Shown one piece after another: positions 7,336-14,551 of a stretch of 14,564 nucleotides of DNA (its first letter is position 1; every line of letters begins with the position of its first letter). The DNA is taken from NCBI GenBank assembly GCA_050013795.1, contig JBEKEO010000063.1:1-14564 (forward strand), written 5' to 3'. This DNA is from CAWHOW01 sp050013795 (GTDB lineage Bacteria; Bacteroidota; Bacteroidia; Bacteroidales; CG2-30-32-10). The position numbers were made by a program, and so were the translations under genes. The notes under the pieces were generated by a model. The model ran no database searches and was not told where the DNA came from. It worked only from the letters and a program-made list of their open reading frames with translations.

Positions 7336-8499
7336 TCAGGCATACAAAACCTTCATGTATATGTCATGGAACATTTTCCCGACAAAATGATAACTAAACT
7401 TTACAATAGCGCCTTCATGCATTTTTATTTTATCATAATTGTCTGAAGTATCAAGCATTTTGATCATAGCAAATAAAAGCGCTGTTTCATCACCGGGTTT
7501 GACAAGCATACCTGATTCCGAAGATATATATTTGGGAATATCCCCTACTTCAGTAGCAACTACCGGTAGTCCGCATGACAAAGCTTCCATTATAACACAT
7601 GAAAAACTTTCGTAATTGCTGAACTGAACCAGCAAATCAGAATGCTGCATAATGGCAGCTATTTCATTAGTTTTTTTGCCTTTATGAAAGAATATGTATT
7701 TATTCAATAATTTCAAATCATCAGCATAACTGATAAATGGGTTTTGATTACCATTCGAATATATATCCAGTATAAAATCATCGCGCATTAAAGAAAGTTT
7801 TTTAATCACTCTTATAATGCCCGATATATTTTTCGCCTTATCCTGAAGAGATGAAATATGCAGTATCCTTTTCACTTCATTCTTTTCTTTCATTTTAACA
7901 GGAGTGAAAACGGATATATCAACCACATCGGGAATAGCACAATATTTTCCTTTTATTCCATGACTTAACATGGCATTCTTCAGGCTATCCGATACAGGTA
8001 ATAAATACGAGGACCTTCTCGCAATTGCTTTAATAATATACTTCCTGATTAAACTTATTTTAGTATTGCTTTCCGGCAGGTAACCGCTCCAATGTTCGGT
8101 AATCACAAAGCGCTTCTTTCTATATTGTTTAATGAAAAGAAAAACCAAACCGACAGGGAAAATTACGTTTGCATGAACAATATCAATCATGCCCATTTTC
8201 GTGATAGCAAAATCAAATCCTTTACGATATGCTTTCAGATAAAGTTTTACCTTATTTACAATATTAACCGTCTTTCGGACATAAACGTAAATTACATTTA
8301 CATTTTCCCTTTTTTCTTCAACAATTTCTAATTGCCGAAGCTTAAGGTTTTTATCAAAGCATACATGCAAAACGGTAATATTGGCATAAAGTGAAATGGC
8401 TGCAGCATGTTTTGGAACAAACAGGCTTTTAGTAGGGTTTACCCTGCTTGGAAACCAGCTTGAAATAAATAAAACATTGATTCTTCTTTCCGTCATCAT
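7336..8499 (-). CDS. Glycosyltransferase family 4 (GT-B fold)
   Basis: This is a 387-residue retaining glycosyltransferase, probably acting at the cytoplasmic face of the inner membrane in surface glycan synthesis. The donor and acceptor cannot be read from the sequence. The N-terminal Rossmann-like domain has VLFISSWFPSRVNPTKSLFV (9-28), D106-I-V-H-A-N and T135-E-H-W-S-G. The C-terminal donor-binding domain runs from about 208 (R-I-L-H-I-S-S-L), with E297-S-F-S-C-V-I-M-E305, the EX7E signature of GT4, followed by A-L-S-C-G-L-P-V-V-A-T-E-V-G-D. The gene starts ATGATG; either Met is possible, and residues 2-8 add little. A plausible promoter lies at 8520-8550. It leads an operon with the DUF2752 and CCC-motif genes. 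No other polysaccharide genes are in the window, so it is not part of a visible large glycan cluster. Confidence 0.92.
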   Translation of the reverse strand: MMTERRINVLFISSWFPSRVNPTKSLFVPKHAAAISLYANITVLHVCFDKNLKLRQLEIVEEKRENVNVIYVYVRKTVNIVNKVKLYLKAYRKGFDFAITKMGMIDIVHANVIFPVGLVFLFIKQYRKKRFVITEHWSGYLPESNTKISLIRKYIIKAIARRSSYLLPVSDSLKNAMLSHGIKGKYCAIPDVVDISVFTPVKMKEKNEVKRILHISSLQDKAKNISGIIRVIKKLSLMRDDFILDIYSNGNQNPFISYADDLKLLNKYIFFHKGKKTNEIAAIMQHSDLLVQFSNYESFSCVIMEALSCGLPVVATEVGDIPKYISSESGMLVKPGDETALLFAMIKMLDTSDNYDKIKMHEGAIVKFSYHFVGKMFHDIYMKVLYA

Positions 8500-8519
8500 T
8501 ACTGAAATACATGGATTTT

Positions 8520-8550
8520 CGAAAATAGAAAATATAATGGATAAGGCAAC
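8520..8550 (-). promoter_or_regulatory. Promoter of the glycosyltransferase operon
   Basis: On the minus strand, GTTG (8547-8550) as -33 and TATTTTCG (8520-8527) as -7 are separated by exactly 19 bases. Each box has one mismatch to the Bacteroidetes consensus (TTTG / TAnnTTTG). The leader would be about 15 bases before the ATG at 8499. Confidence 0.45.
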
Positions 8551-8593
8551 TAATATTTACTGATAAATTATAATGATTTTACGAAATAATTTA

Positions 8594-8601
8594 TAATTTT
8601 G
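8594..8601 (+). promoter_or_regulatory. Possible -7 box overlapping the first candidate start of the SGNH-like gene
   Basis: The sequence TAATTTTG fits TAnnTTTG. It covers the TTG at 8599 that opens the reading frame, so if the box is real, translation must begin further downstream. No -33 TTTG is evident at 19-21 bases. Confidence 0.35.
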
Positions 8602-9423
8602 AGTGTTGTTAAGACTGAAAACATTTATCTTAGTAACACATATGCTTTGAAAAAATTTACCGTTGGACTTTATACCGGTTGCATTAACAGGCAAAAAAGT
8701 ATTCCCGCTGAATTGTTATACCACCACCAGATTTCCGGGCTGCTGCAAGAGGAATTCCCCCTGACCGACTTTCAGCTTGAGCTTGGATCGTATCTTTGTT
8801 ACGCTTATTTTCGCAAAGCTGCCATTCACTTTATTAAAAACAAACAGCCCGATTTTGCATTCATATTCCTTCGCAAATTTCCACTTATGCTTTTAAACAA
8901 ACCTTTTATCAAATACAAGACCAGAAACGAAAAAGTTGTTTGGACAAGGCATCCTATGCTTTTTAACCGCAGGAAATTTGAATGGGATAATAAATTCAGT
9001 AAATACGAAAAAGAGATTGATTTTAACACTAAAAGACGCCATTTAATTGAACTGCGCGATTTCAACCTGCTGGCAGGTTTATTATTAGGGCTAAACAGAT
9101 GGTGCATTAAATTTCTTTTAAACGACATCCTGGCAATATCCGATGACATTAATTGTAGTTGCAAAAATCTTTTTATTGTTTCATTGATGCGAAGCCCCGA
9201 TTCACTCATGGGAAGTTATATCTGTAAAATCACTAATGACAGAATACGCAGAAAGCTTCCTGCAAATTTGGAATGGATTGATATTTTTCAGATTCCAAAA
9301 AGTTCATACCATACTGATAATATCCACTATAATATAAAAGGACATACGCAAGTGGCTCAAATCCTGTTTTCAGCTATCAGTAAAACAATCGCTTTAAACA
9401 ACAATGCTGTTTCGGTTGAATAA
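8599..9423 (+). CDS. SGNH-hydrolase-like protein, degenerate or non-canonical, start uncertain
   Basis: I recognise this only by its overall plan, up to 274 residues. The C-terminus has W226-I-D-I-F followed by S-S-Y-H-T-D240-N-I-H243-Y-N-I-K-G-H-T-Q-V-A, the Asp-x-x-His block V of SGNH/GDSL esterases. Near the N-terminus, V-G-L-Y-T-G-C-I-N sits where block I (G-D-S or G-x-S) is expected, but no Ser is in place. K80-N-K-Q-P-D-F-A-F-I-F-L-R-K-F-P sits where block III (G-x-N-D) is expected, again without the Gly and Asn. The middle is basic and rich in Leu and Phe. No signal peptide is visible. The first in-frame ATG codes for residue 120; the frame opens with TTG (8599), a second TTG is at 8647, and the nearby ATG at 8641 is out of frame and stops at once. 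It may be an inactive homologue, a divergent hydrolase or a decaying gene. It is divergent from the glycosyltransferase. Confidence 0.55.
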   Translation: MSVVKTENIYLSNTYALKKFTVGLYTGCINRQKSIPAELLYHHQISGLLQEEFPLTDFQLELGSYLCYAYFRKAAIHFIKNKQPDFAFIFLRKFPLMLLNKPFIKYKTRNEKVVWTRHPMLFNRRKFEWDNKFSKYEKEIDFNTKRRHLIELRDFNLLAGLLLGLNRWCIKFLLNDILAISDDINCSCKNLFIVSLMRSPDSLMGSYICKITNDRIRRKLPANLEWIDIFQIPKSSYHTDNIHYNIKGHTQVAQILFSAISKTIALNNNAVSVE

Positions 9424-9637
9424 ATTAGCTGAATAGTTTTCATTATTACTCAATCCCAATCTGATATATGCAAGTTATACGTTTAGATATTTATTTAAAA
9501 CGATTATATCCGTCAATTCTCACTTGACATGACACTACAAAATATTACAGGACGGATGATGGATGGAAACCGTATATTATTCTTAAATAAAAAACAGATA
9601 ATGCCTAACCTAAAGCAGCCAATGAGAAAGTAATGCG

Positions 9638-9653
9638 TAAACATTAATGTTTA
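9638..9653. repeat. AT-rich palindrome between convergent genes
   Basis: A 16-base perfect palindrome (TAAACATT / AATGTTTA) lies 9 bases beyond the stop codon of the M28 peptidase gene, in the 238-base spacer between two convergent genes. It could contribute to transcript ending, but it has no GC clamp and no U-run. Confidence 0.3.
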
Positions 9654-9661
9654 AACAATAT

Positions 9662-11053
9662 TTAAAACTTTGTCCAATACTTATCTATAAGGTAAACCAG
9701 CGAAGCAACAGCAGCGCTGCCCAGTTGCATCTGCCTGTTGTTGATCTTATCGAATGAATCAGCGGCAGAATGATGATAATCGAAATATTGCTGTGAATCC
9801 ACATTAAGTCCTATACGCGGGCAACCAAGTCCTTTAAGGAAATAAATATCAACGCCACTATACCCCTTTTGAAAATTATATATCCCGTATGGCAGGAAAA
9901 GGTTTTTCCATTTGTTCACCATTGCTAATGTATCAGATGAAGATTCAATTGAAAATCCAAAAGGAGTAAAACCTCCTTCGTCGCTTTCGATAGCAGCAAT
10001 ATGCTTTTCTACGCCTGCATTTGTCTTCTCTTTTGCAACAGCAGCATATTTTTTACCGCCATGCTGTGCGCATTCTTCATCCATGAATAAAACAATGCGT
10101 ATAGTATGTTTTGGCACTATCTTCAATACTTTTATTAACCTCATCATTTCAATGGAATGCATTACTCCAGTTCCATCATCATGTGCGCCTTGTGCAATAT
10201 CCCAGGAATCAAGATGACCACCAACAACTATGATTTCTTTAGGTGACTCGCTACCTCTAATCTCTCCAATCACATTATAAGATTCTGCTTCAGGCAGCAT
10301 TTTACAGTTCATTTTAAAATGAAACTGCAAATCTGTATCTTTCTTCAGCCAGTCGCTTAGCAGGTTGGCATCTTTTGTGCTGATGGCAGCAGCAGGAATC
10401 TTAGTAATGGTAGTATCATAACGCATAATTCCTGTGTGGGGAATATTATTATCATCCAAAGTCATTGAACGGACAATAACGCCAATGGCACCGTATTTGG
10501 CAGCTTCTATTGCACCATGTCCCCGCTGGTCAACAGCGCCTCCATATGCTTCAAAAGTATTATACTCTGCAGGATCCATAGCCCTGTTAAAGAAGACAAT
10601 CTTTCCGGAAACTTTTTCTTTGCCAAGTTTTTTCAGTTCGTCAAAATTTTTCACTTCCACAACCTGTGAAGTAATACCATTAATAGCTGTCCCGACAGAT
10701 TCACCCAAAGCGCATATGCTGACATCTTTCGAACCAAGTTTTGCAGAAACAATACCGGCAGTTTCTTTTTCGCCCCTATCCCAATGATGAACCATTACCT
10801 TCTGGGTATATACAGAATCAAGCTGCATTTGTTGAAGAACTTTTTTTGCCCATTCAACCGCTTTTGCCGCCTGGGGAGAACCACAAAGCCTCCCTCCTAT
10901 CTTTGTACATAAATATTTGAGGTTTTTATAGGCAGTGCTATCAGAAAGCGCAGTACTGAATATTTTCTTAATCATAATGGAATCAGATTGCTGGGCAGTA
11001 ACCCCATTCAATCCTGCATAAATAATAAAGAGAGCTAAATATATTCTTTTCAT
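9662..11053 (-). CDS. Secreted M28 family zinc metallopeptidase, carboxypeptidase Q-like, with PA domain
   Basis: This is a 463-residue co-catalytic zinc exopeptidase exported to the periplasm or beyond. The signal peptide is 1-20 (K-R, hydrophobic core, cleavage after VTA before QQ). The PA-domain insertion spans about 115-245 (K-I-V-F-F-N, G-A-I-G-V-I-V-R-S). The M28 core shows H280 in GGHLDSWD, D292 in AHDDGTG, the catalytic/ligand pair E326-E327 in FMDEEC, D358 in ESDEGG and H427/H428 in DYHHSAADS, so the full metal and catalytic set is present. The GGHLDSWD and HHSAADS pattern points to the M28B carboxypeptidase Q type, acting on short peptides, rather than the Streptomyces aminopeptidase type. 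The gene is transcribed alone and is divergent from the coiled-coil gene. A near-match -7 box (TACTTTTA, 11074-11081) precedes it. No Por secretion tail is present. Confidence 0.95.
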   Translation of the reverse strand: MKRIYLALFIIYAGLNGVTAQQSDSIMIKKIFSTALSDSTAYKNLKYLCTKIGGRLCGSPQAAKAVEWAKKVLQQMQLDSVYTQKVMVHHWDRGEKETAGIVSAKLGSKDVSICALGESVGTAINGITSQVVEVKNFDELKKLGKEKVSGKIVFFNRAMDPAEYNTFEAYGGAVDQRGHGAIEAAKYGAIGVIVRSMTLDDNNIPHTGIMRYDTTITKIPAAAISTKDANLLSDWLKKDTDLQFHFKMNCKMLPEAESYNVIGEIRGSESPKEIIVVGGHLDSWDIAQGAHDDGTGVMHSIEMMRLIKVLKIVPKHTIRIVLFMDEECAQHGGKKYAAVAKEKTNAGVEKHIAAIESDEGGFTPFGFSIESSSDTLAMVNKWKNLFLPYGIYNFQKGYSGVDIYFLKGLGCPRIGLNVDSQQYFDYHHSAADSFDKINNRQMQLGSAAVASLVYLIDKYWTKF

Positions 11054-11161
11054 GATGAAATAAATTAGACAGGTAAAAGTAATTATTTATTCCGAAAGCA
11101 ATTTCAGCTTTAAAGAATGCATTGTCTTTATTATTATTTAACACTTTTTTAATTTTGGCCA

Positions 11162-11192
11162 TTTGGATTAAGCTGAAATATTTCTACTTTTG
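11162..11192 (+). promoter_or_regulatory. Promoter of the coiled-coil / ATP-grasp operon
   Basis: TTTG (11162-11165) and TACTTTTG (11185-11192) are separated by exactly 19 bases. Both match the Bacteroidetes -33 / -7 consensus fully, the best promoter in the window. The start of transcription is predicted near 11198, with a leader of about 30 bases to the ATG at 11230. It lies inside the upstream extension of the reading frame, which rules out a start before 11230. Confidence 0.75.
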
Positions 11193-11229
11193 TCATCACT
11201 ACTTTGTAAAACAGGAAAATCAAATTCAT

Positions 11230-12477
11230 ATGAGAAGAGTAATTACATTAAGCATATTTATGCTTCTGTCAGGCATCACTTGCAGTTTATTTGCCAACCA
11301 GAATAAAACCATTTTAATTAAACGCAGGCAAGCTACTGAGAACCTGAATGTATATAAAACAACCATTACCGACTCCACCAATGAATCACTCAAGGGTTTG
11401 GTTAAAGCCCAGGAAGAACTTATTTCTGCTGATAAACCTATTATAGAAGTTTACCTTGATTCACTGGAAAACAAAGCCGACAGCTTAAAAAGAGCAGCCA
11501 ATAATGTCAGGAATGATAAAGACGCATTAGAAAAAGATGTTCAGGCAAATAATAAATTATTCTTTTATGGTATCATCGGAGGCGGAGTATTGCTTATTGT
11601 CCTTATATTATTCCTGATTCTTTTCTTAATTGCAAATTCAAAGAAAACAAAACTACAGGCTCAAATAAAAGGAATCGACAAAATAAAAAAAGACAATCAG
11701 GAAGCTATAGATAAAGCTAAAAAAGAACTGGAAGTGATGAAGGTAAATGCGCAAAAAGAGATAGCTGCAGCAAAAGAAAATGTTTCCAAAGAAGTGAAAA
11801 ACCTTCAGGCTAAAATTGACTCTCAGAACGCTGAAAAAGCCCTTCTTGAAAAAAGATTAAACGAAAAGTTGAATGAATGTACTCAATTGCAGGTCCAATT
11901 ATCGACTGTTAAAAATGATTATGAGAAGAAGTTAAAAGAAGCAAACACTAATGTTCCTGATTTCTCAAAAGAAAAACTTCTGCTTGAAAAAGAAATATTT
12001 GATAAAACTCAACTGCTCGATACAATTTCAAAAGAGCGTGATGCCGCTAAAAAGGAGATTAACGATTATAAAGAATTAGCTGAAAAAGAATCCAGGGATA
12101 GGAAATCTCTTGAAGAAAAAATGGCTGATATGGAAAAAGAATTGAAGAATATTCCTGTCTCAGTTGCCTCGGACATTGATGAAGTAACAAAAGAAAATGA
12201 AAGGCTGAGAAATAAGATAAACGATTTGGATGAGAGAATAAATGAAGAACTTCGTGAGAAAAGGGTACTTGAAGAAAAACTCCTTGAAAAAGAAAATGAA
12301 TTAAAAAGTATTCCCTCACCCGATTCAGGTCTGGTTGATTCCCTCAAACGTGATAACGAGCTTTTGAAAGAAGATTTAGACCGTTTGCAGGAAAAGCTTG
12401 ATAAAGAAATTCAAACCAAAAACACCATTGAAGAAGAACTCCGAAGATTTATTGACGAACTGAGAAATATCAGATAA
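11230..12477 (+). CDS. Membrane-anchored coiled-coil protein with C-terminal 53-residue repeats
   Basis: I do not recognise a named family. From the ATG at 11230 (chosen because the promoter ends at 11192) it has 415 residues. Seen: a signal peptide at about 1-22 (R-R, hydrophobic run, S-L-F-A); a polar, probably periplasmic stretch at 23-108 with some heptad character; one strong membrane segment at about 111-135 (G-I-I-G-G-G-V-L-L-I-V-L-I-L-F-L-I-L-F-L-I); a basic stop-transfer N-S-K-K-T-K; then a long charged coiled coil rich in Lys and Glu from about 140 to the end, placed in the cytoplasm by the positive-inside rule. The last 152 residues are three copies of a 53-residue unit (third cut to 46). 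The Cys at 18 is not in a good lipobox. The next gene, an ATP-grasp synthetase, begins 33 bases downstream without its own promoter or an intervening terminator, so the two are likely co-expressed. A scaffold or tether role is inference. Confidence 0.8.
   Translation: MRRVITLSIFMLLSGITCSLFANQNKTILIKRRQATENLNVYKTTITDSTNESLKGLVKAQEELISADKPIIEVYLDSLENKADSLKRAANNVRNDKDALEKDVQANNKLFFYGIIGGGVLLIVLILFLILFLIANSKKTKLQAQIKGIDKIKKDNQEAIDKAKKELEVMKVNAQKEIAAAKENVSKEVKNLQAKIDSQNAEKALLEKRLNEKLNECTQLQVQLSTVKNDYEKKLKEANTNVPDFSKEKLLLEKEIFDKTQLLDTISKERDAAKKEINDYKELAEKESRDRKSLEEKMADMEKELKNIPVSVASDIDEVTKENERLRNKINDLDERINEELREKRVLEEKLLEKENELKSIPSPDSGLVDSLKRDNELLKEDLDRLQEKLDKEIQTKNTIEEELRRFIDELRNIR
12019..12474 (+). 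repeat. Three 53-codon repeats ending the coiled-coil gene
   Basis: Units are 12019-12177, 12178-12336 and 12337-12474. Each begins D-x-(I/V/L)-(S/T)-K-type and ends in a block S/V/T-L/I-E-E-K/E...E-L-K/R-N/S-I-P/R: SLEEKMADMEKELKNIP (from 12106), VLEEKLLEKENELKSIP (from 12265), TIEEELRRFIDELRNIR (from 12424). The spacing is exactly 159 bases each time. The first two have a Pro-containing linker after the block; the third ends at the stop codon. Divergence at DNA level shows the duplication is old. Confidence 0.75.
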
Positions 12478-12510
12478 AATTAATTATAAACAAATATAAC
12501 AAGATACACC

Positions 12511-14520
12511 ATGGAAAACAACATCGAACAAGACGATAACCTGGAAGTAGCAAAGCAGCTTATCAATGCTGTAAGGCAGCAATTCGAAGAAGAGAACAAA
12601 GAACTGAAAAAATACAGGAATGAATTTTACAGGGCGAATGATTTTACATTGAGCAAATTCTATCCTTATAACGGTCCTAACTTATACCTTGACAGGCAAG
12701 CTCTGGTCTTTAATATTTTCATTGCCCCAGCTGGAGAATCAGTTGACTACTTCAAACAGGAAGTTTCTAAGCTTATTCCCAAAATTGCACAGAAAGAAAC
12801 ACCGTATATGATTGATCTTTTCTGCGAAGTATTGCTGCATGTGATGAAGATGGATATTGACCTTTATGTTAATAAATATGCCATAAGTAACGACGGGGAG
12901 GATTATGTGGTTGCCATTGAATATCTGGATAAATATGTTGCCGAAGATGCCGCATACCTTACCAGCGACTGGTTCCGTGCTATTTCTGCAAATAAACAAT
13001 TCGACTTTGCCGGTGAATTCCTGAAACTACAGGCAGCTTTTGATAAGACATTATTTGGCGGACCGACAATTTATTCATTAGTAGAGGCCGGTGTGAAGTT
13101 AAATATTCCCGTGACTTATCTTTTCGAAGAAAACGAATTCCAGTGGGGATATGGAAAGAAACAACTAAGGGGGCGTTCAACAACCTTCCATACTGACGGA
13201 ATAAAAGATACAGAATTCACCATGTATAAAGATATGGTTGCTGATTTCCTGATGTTATGCGGCTTCCCCACTCCTATCGGCAAGAACTGTTATGATGAAG
13301 ATGAAATAGTGAAAGAAGCGTTGAAACTTGGATTCCCGGTTGTTGTGAAACCCGTTGCAGGTCATAAAGGACAAGGCGTTACCACAGGAATTGAAAGCGA
13401 AGAAGAAGTAAGAAAAGCCTTCAACAAAATTACTGCATCGGCTGAAGCAGAAGGACAGAAATTTGCAGGTGCACTCGTTCAGCAGCAGGTATATGGCACT
13501 GACCACAGGCTGCTTGCCGTAGGCGGGAAATTTGTTGCAGCGCTTGAAAGAGTTCCTGCTTTTGTTGATGGCGATGGAGTTAATACTATAGAAAAACTTA
13601 TTGAAGTTGAAAACGATAAACTGATTCGTTTGGACAATGCCCGTTCACCTTTATGCAAAATTAAAGTTGACGATAACCTGAAAGAATATTTAAAACTTCA
13701 GAATCTTTCGCTTTCAAGTGTTCCCAAGAAAGATGAAAAAATTACACTTCGCCGTGTTGCTAATATTTCTGCCGGAGGTGTTTCTATCAATGTCACTCAA
13801 AAAATTCATCCCGACAATGTTCAGCTTGTTGAAGACATAGCAGGTTATTTTAACGTGAAATGTTTAGGTATAGATGTTCTTTCGGCTGATATTTCAAAAT
13901 CATGGAGGGATGGTAATTTCGGTATCATTGAAATTAATGCAGGCCCCGGAGTGTTCATGCACCTTGCCCCTGCTTATGGTGGTTCAATTGATGTACCGGA
14001 AAAGATAATGCTTACCCATTTCCCCAAGGAAGGCTCGGGAAGAATTCCTATCATTGCCTGTAACCAGGTATCGGATAATCTTGCAGGTATGATAAACAAT
14101 AAACTGCATGATATAAAGAAAGACATTTTTTTTGCCAGCCTAAACGAAAACGGTGTTTTCTTTAACGGAAGGTATTTCTTTAATAATAAGGAACACGACC
14201 AGAATGTTAAGATAATATTGCGCAATCCCAAACTCGATTTCGCACTTTTCGCACACTCCAAAGACGACATATACGATTACGGCACTTTGCATCAGGGCGC
14301 CGACGTGATAATTCTTGATGAGGCTTCTCATGCAGTTGAAGATACACTAAAAGCACAACTTCTGCCCGGTGGACTGCTTATTGAAATTATAGGAGAAGAA
14401 ATGAAGGTGCTTGAAAATAACGTGGAAAAAGAAAGCATGCATGTTTCCGATGATAAGGATAGTATGATAATGAAAGCGCTTGAAAGCCGACTGAAGGATT
14501 TGATTTATAAATACGAATAA
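12511..14520 (+). CDS. Cyanophycin-synthetase-like ATP-grasp protein with reduced Mur-ligase-like C-terminus
   Basis: The protein has 669 residues. The N-terminal domain (1 to about 225) is of the cyanophycin synthetase type and ends in QWGYGKKQLRGRS (211-223). The ATP-grasp domain (about 235-505) has F275-P-V-V-V-K-P-V-A-G-H-K-G-Q-G, V328-Y-G-T-D-H-R-L-L, ERVPAFVDGDG (346-356), NISAGG (418-423), IHP (432-434) and the metal-binding I473-E-I-N-A-G-P-G-V-F-M-H-L-A-P. All are hallmarks of CphA, whose ATP-grasp domain adds Asp to the growing chain. In CphA a Mur-ligase domain of about 400 residues follows and adds Arg. Here only about 160 residues remain: GRIPI (510-514) aligns with the start of that domain, but the expected P-loop G-T-N-G-K-T-T is replaced by C517-N-Q-V-S-D-N-L. 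Known CphA2 enzymes have a reduced Mur domain and polymerise beta-Asp-Arg dipeptides, so a dipeptide polymerase or another peptide ligase is plausible. No cyanophycinase is in the window. ATG at 12511 has no Shine-Dalgarno sequence; a terminator follows. Confidence 0.88.
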   Translation: MENNIEQDDNLEVAKQLINAVRQQFEEENKELKKYRNEFYRANDFTLSKFYPYNGPNLYLDRQALVFNIFIAPAGESVDYFKQEVSKLIPKIAQKETPYMIDLFCEVLLHVMKMDIDLYVNKYAISNDGEDYVVAIEYLDKYVAEDAAYLTSDWFRAISANKQFDFAGEFLKLQAAFDKTLFGGPTIYSLVEAGVKLNIPVTYLFEENEFQWGYGKKQLRGRSTTFHTDGIKDTEFTMYKDMVADFLMLCGFPTPIGKNCYDEDEIVKEALKLGFPVVVKPVAGHKGQGVTTGIESEEEVRKAFNKITASAEAEGQKFAGALVQQQVYGTDHRLLAVGGKFVAALERVPAFVDGDGVNTIEKLIEVENDKLIRLDNARSPLCKIKVDDNLKEYLKLQNLSLSSVPKKDEKITLRRVANISAGGVSINVTQKIHPDNVQLVEDIAGYFNVKCLGIDVLSADISKSWRDGNFGIIEINAGPGVFMHLAPAYGGSIDVPEKIMLTHFPKEGSGRIPIIACNQVSDNLAGMINNKLHDIKKDIFFASLNENGVFFNGRYFFNNKEHDQNVKIILRNPKLDFALFAHSKDDIYDYGTLHQGADVIILDEASHAVEDTLKAQLLPGGLLIEIIGEEMKVLENNVEKESMHVSDDKDSMIMKALESRLKDLIYKYE

Positions 14521-14526
14521 AAAAAA

Positions 14527-14551
14527 GCGGCGAGAAATCGCCGCTTTTTTT
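14527..14551 (+). terminator. Intrinsic terminator of the coiled-coil / ATP-grasp operon
   Basis: GCGGCGA and TCGCCGC form a perfect 7-bp GC-rich stem closed by a GAAA tetraloop and followed by seven Ts. The preceding run of As can extend the stem and makes the element potentially active on both strands. It begins 6 bases after the stop codon at 14520. Confidence 0.93.

Noticed and set aside
9468..9527. Short plus-strand frame of 19 codons (MQVIRLDIYLKRLYPSILT)
   Set aside because: It faintly recalls the start of an S4 RNA-binding domain, but it is too short, lies in a spacer between convergent genes and has no promoter or ribosome-binding site.
11122..11229. Upstream extension of the coiled-coil frame starting at a TTG
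   Set aside because: It contains the full -33/-7 promoter (11162-11192), so it is not transcribed as part of this mRNA, and it would place a second hydrophobic stretch before a normal signal peptide.
11242..11295. Lipoprotein signal in the coiled-coil protein (Cys at residue 18)
   Set aside because: The residues before the Cys (G-I-T) do not fit a lipobox, which needs Gly, Ala or Ser next to the Cys; an ordinary signal peptide or anchor fits better.
12019..12474. Periodic repeats as a possible CRISPR or minisatellite
   Set aside because: The repeats are coding, in frame, 159 bases long and diverged at DNA level; they are protein repeats.
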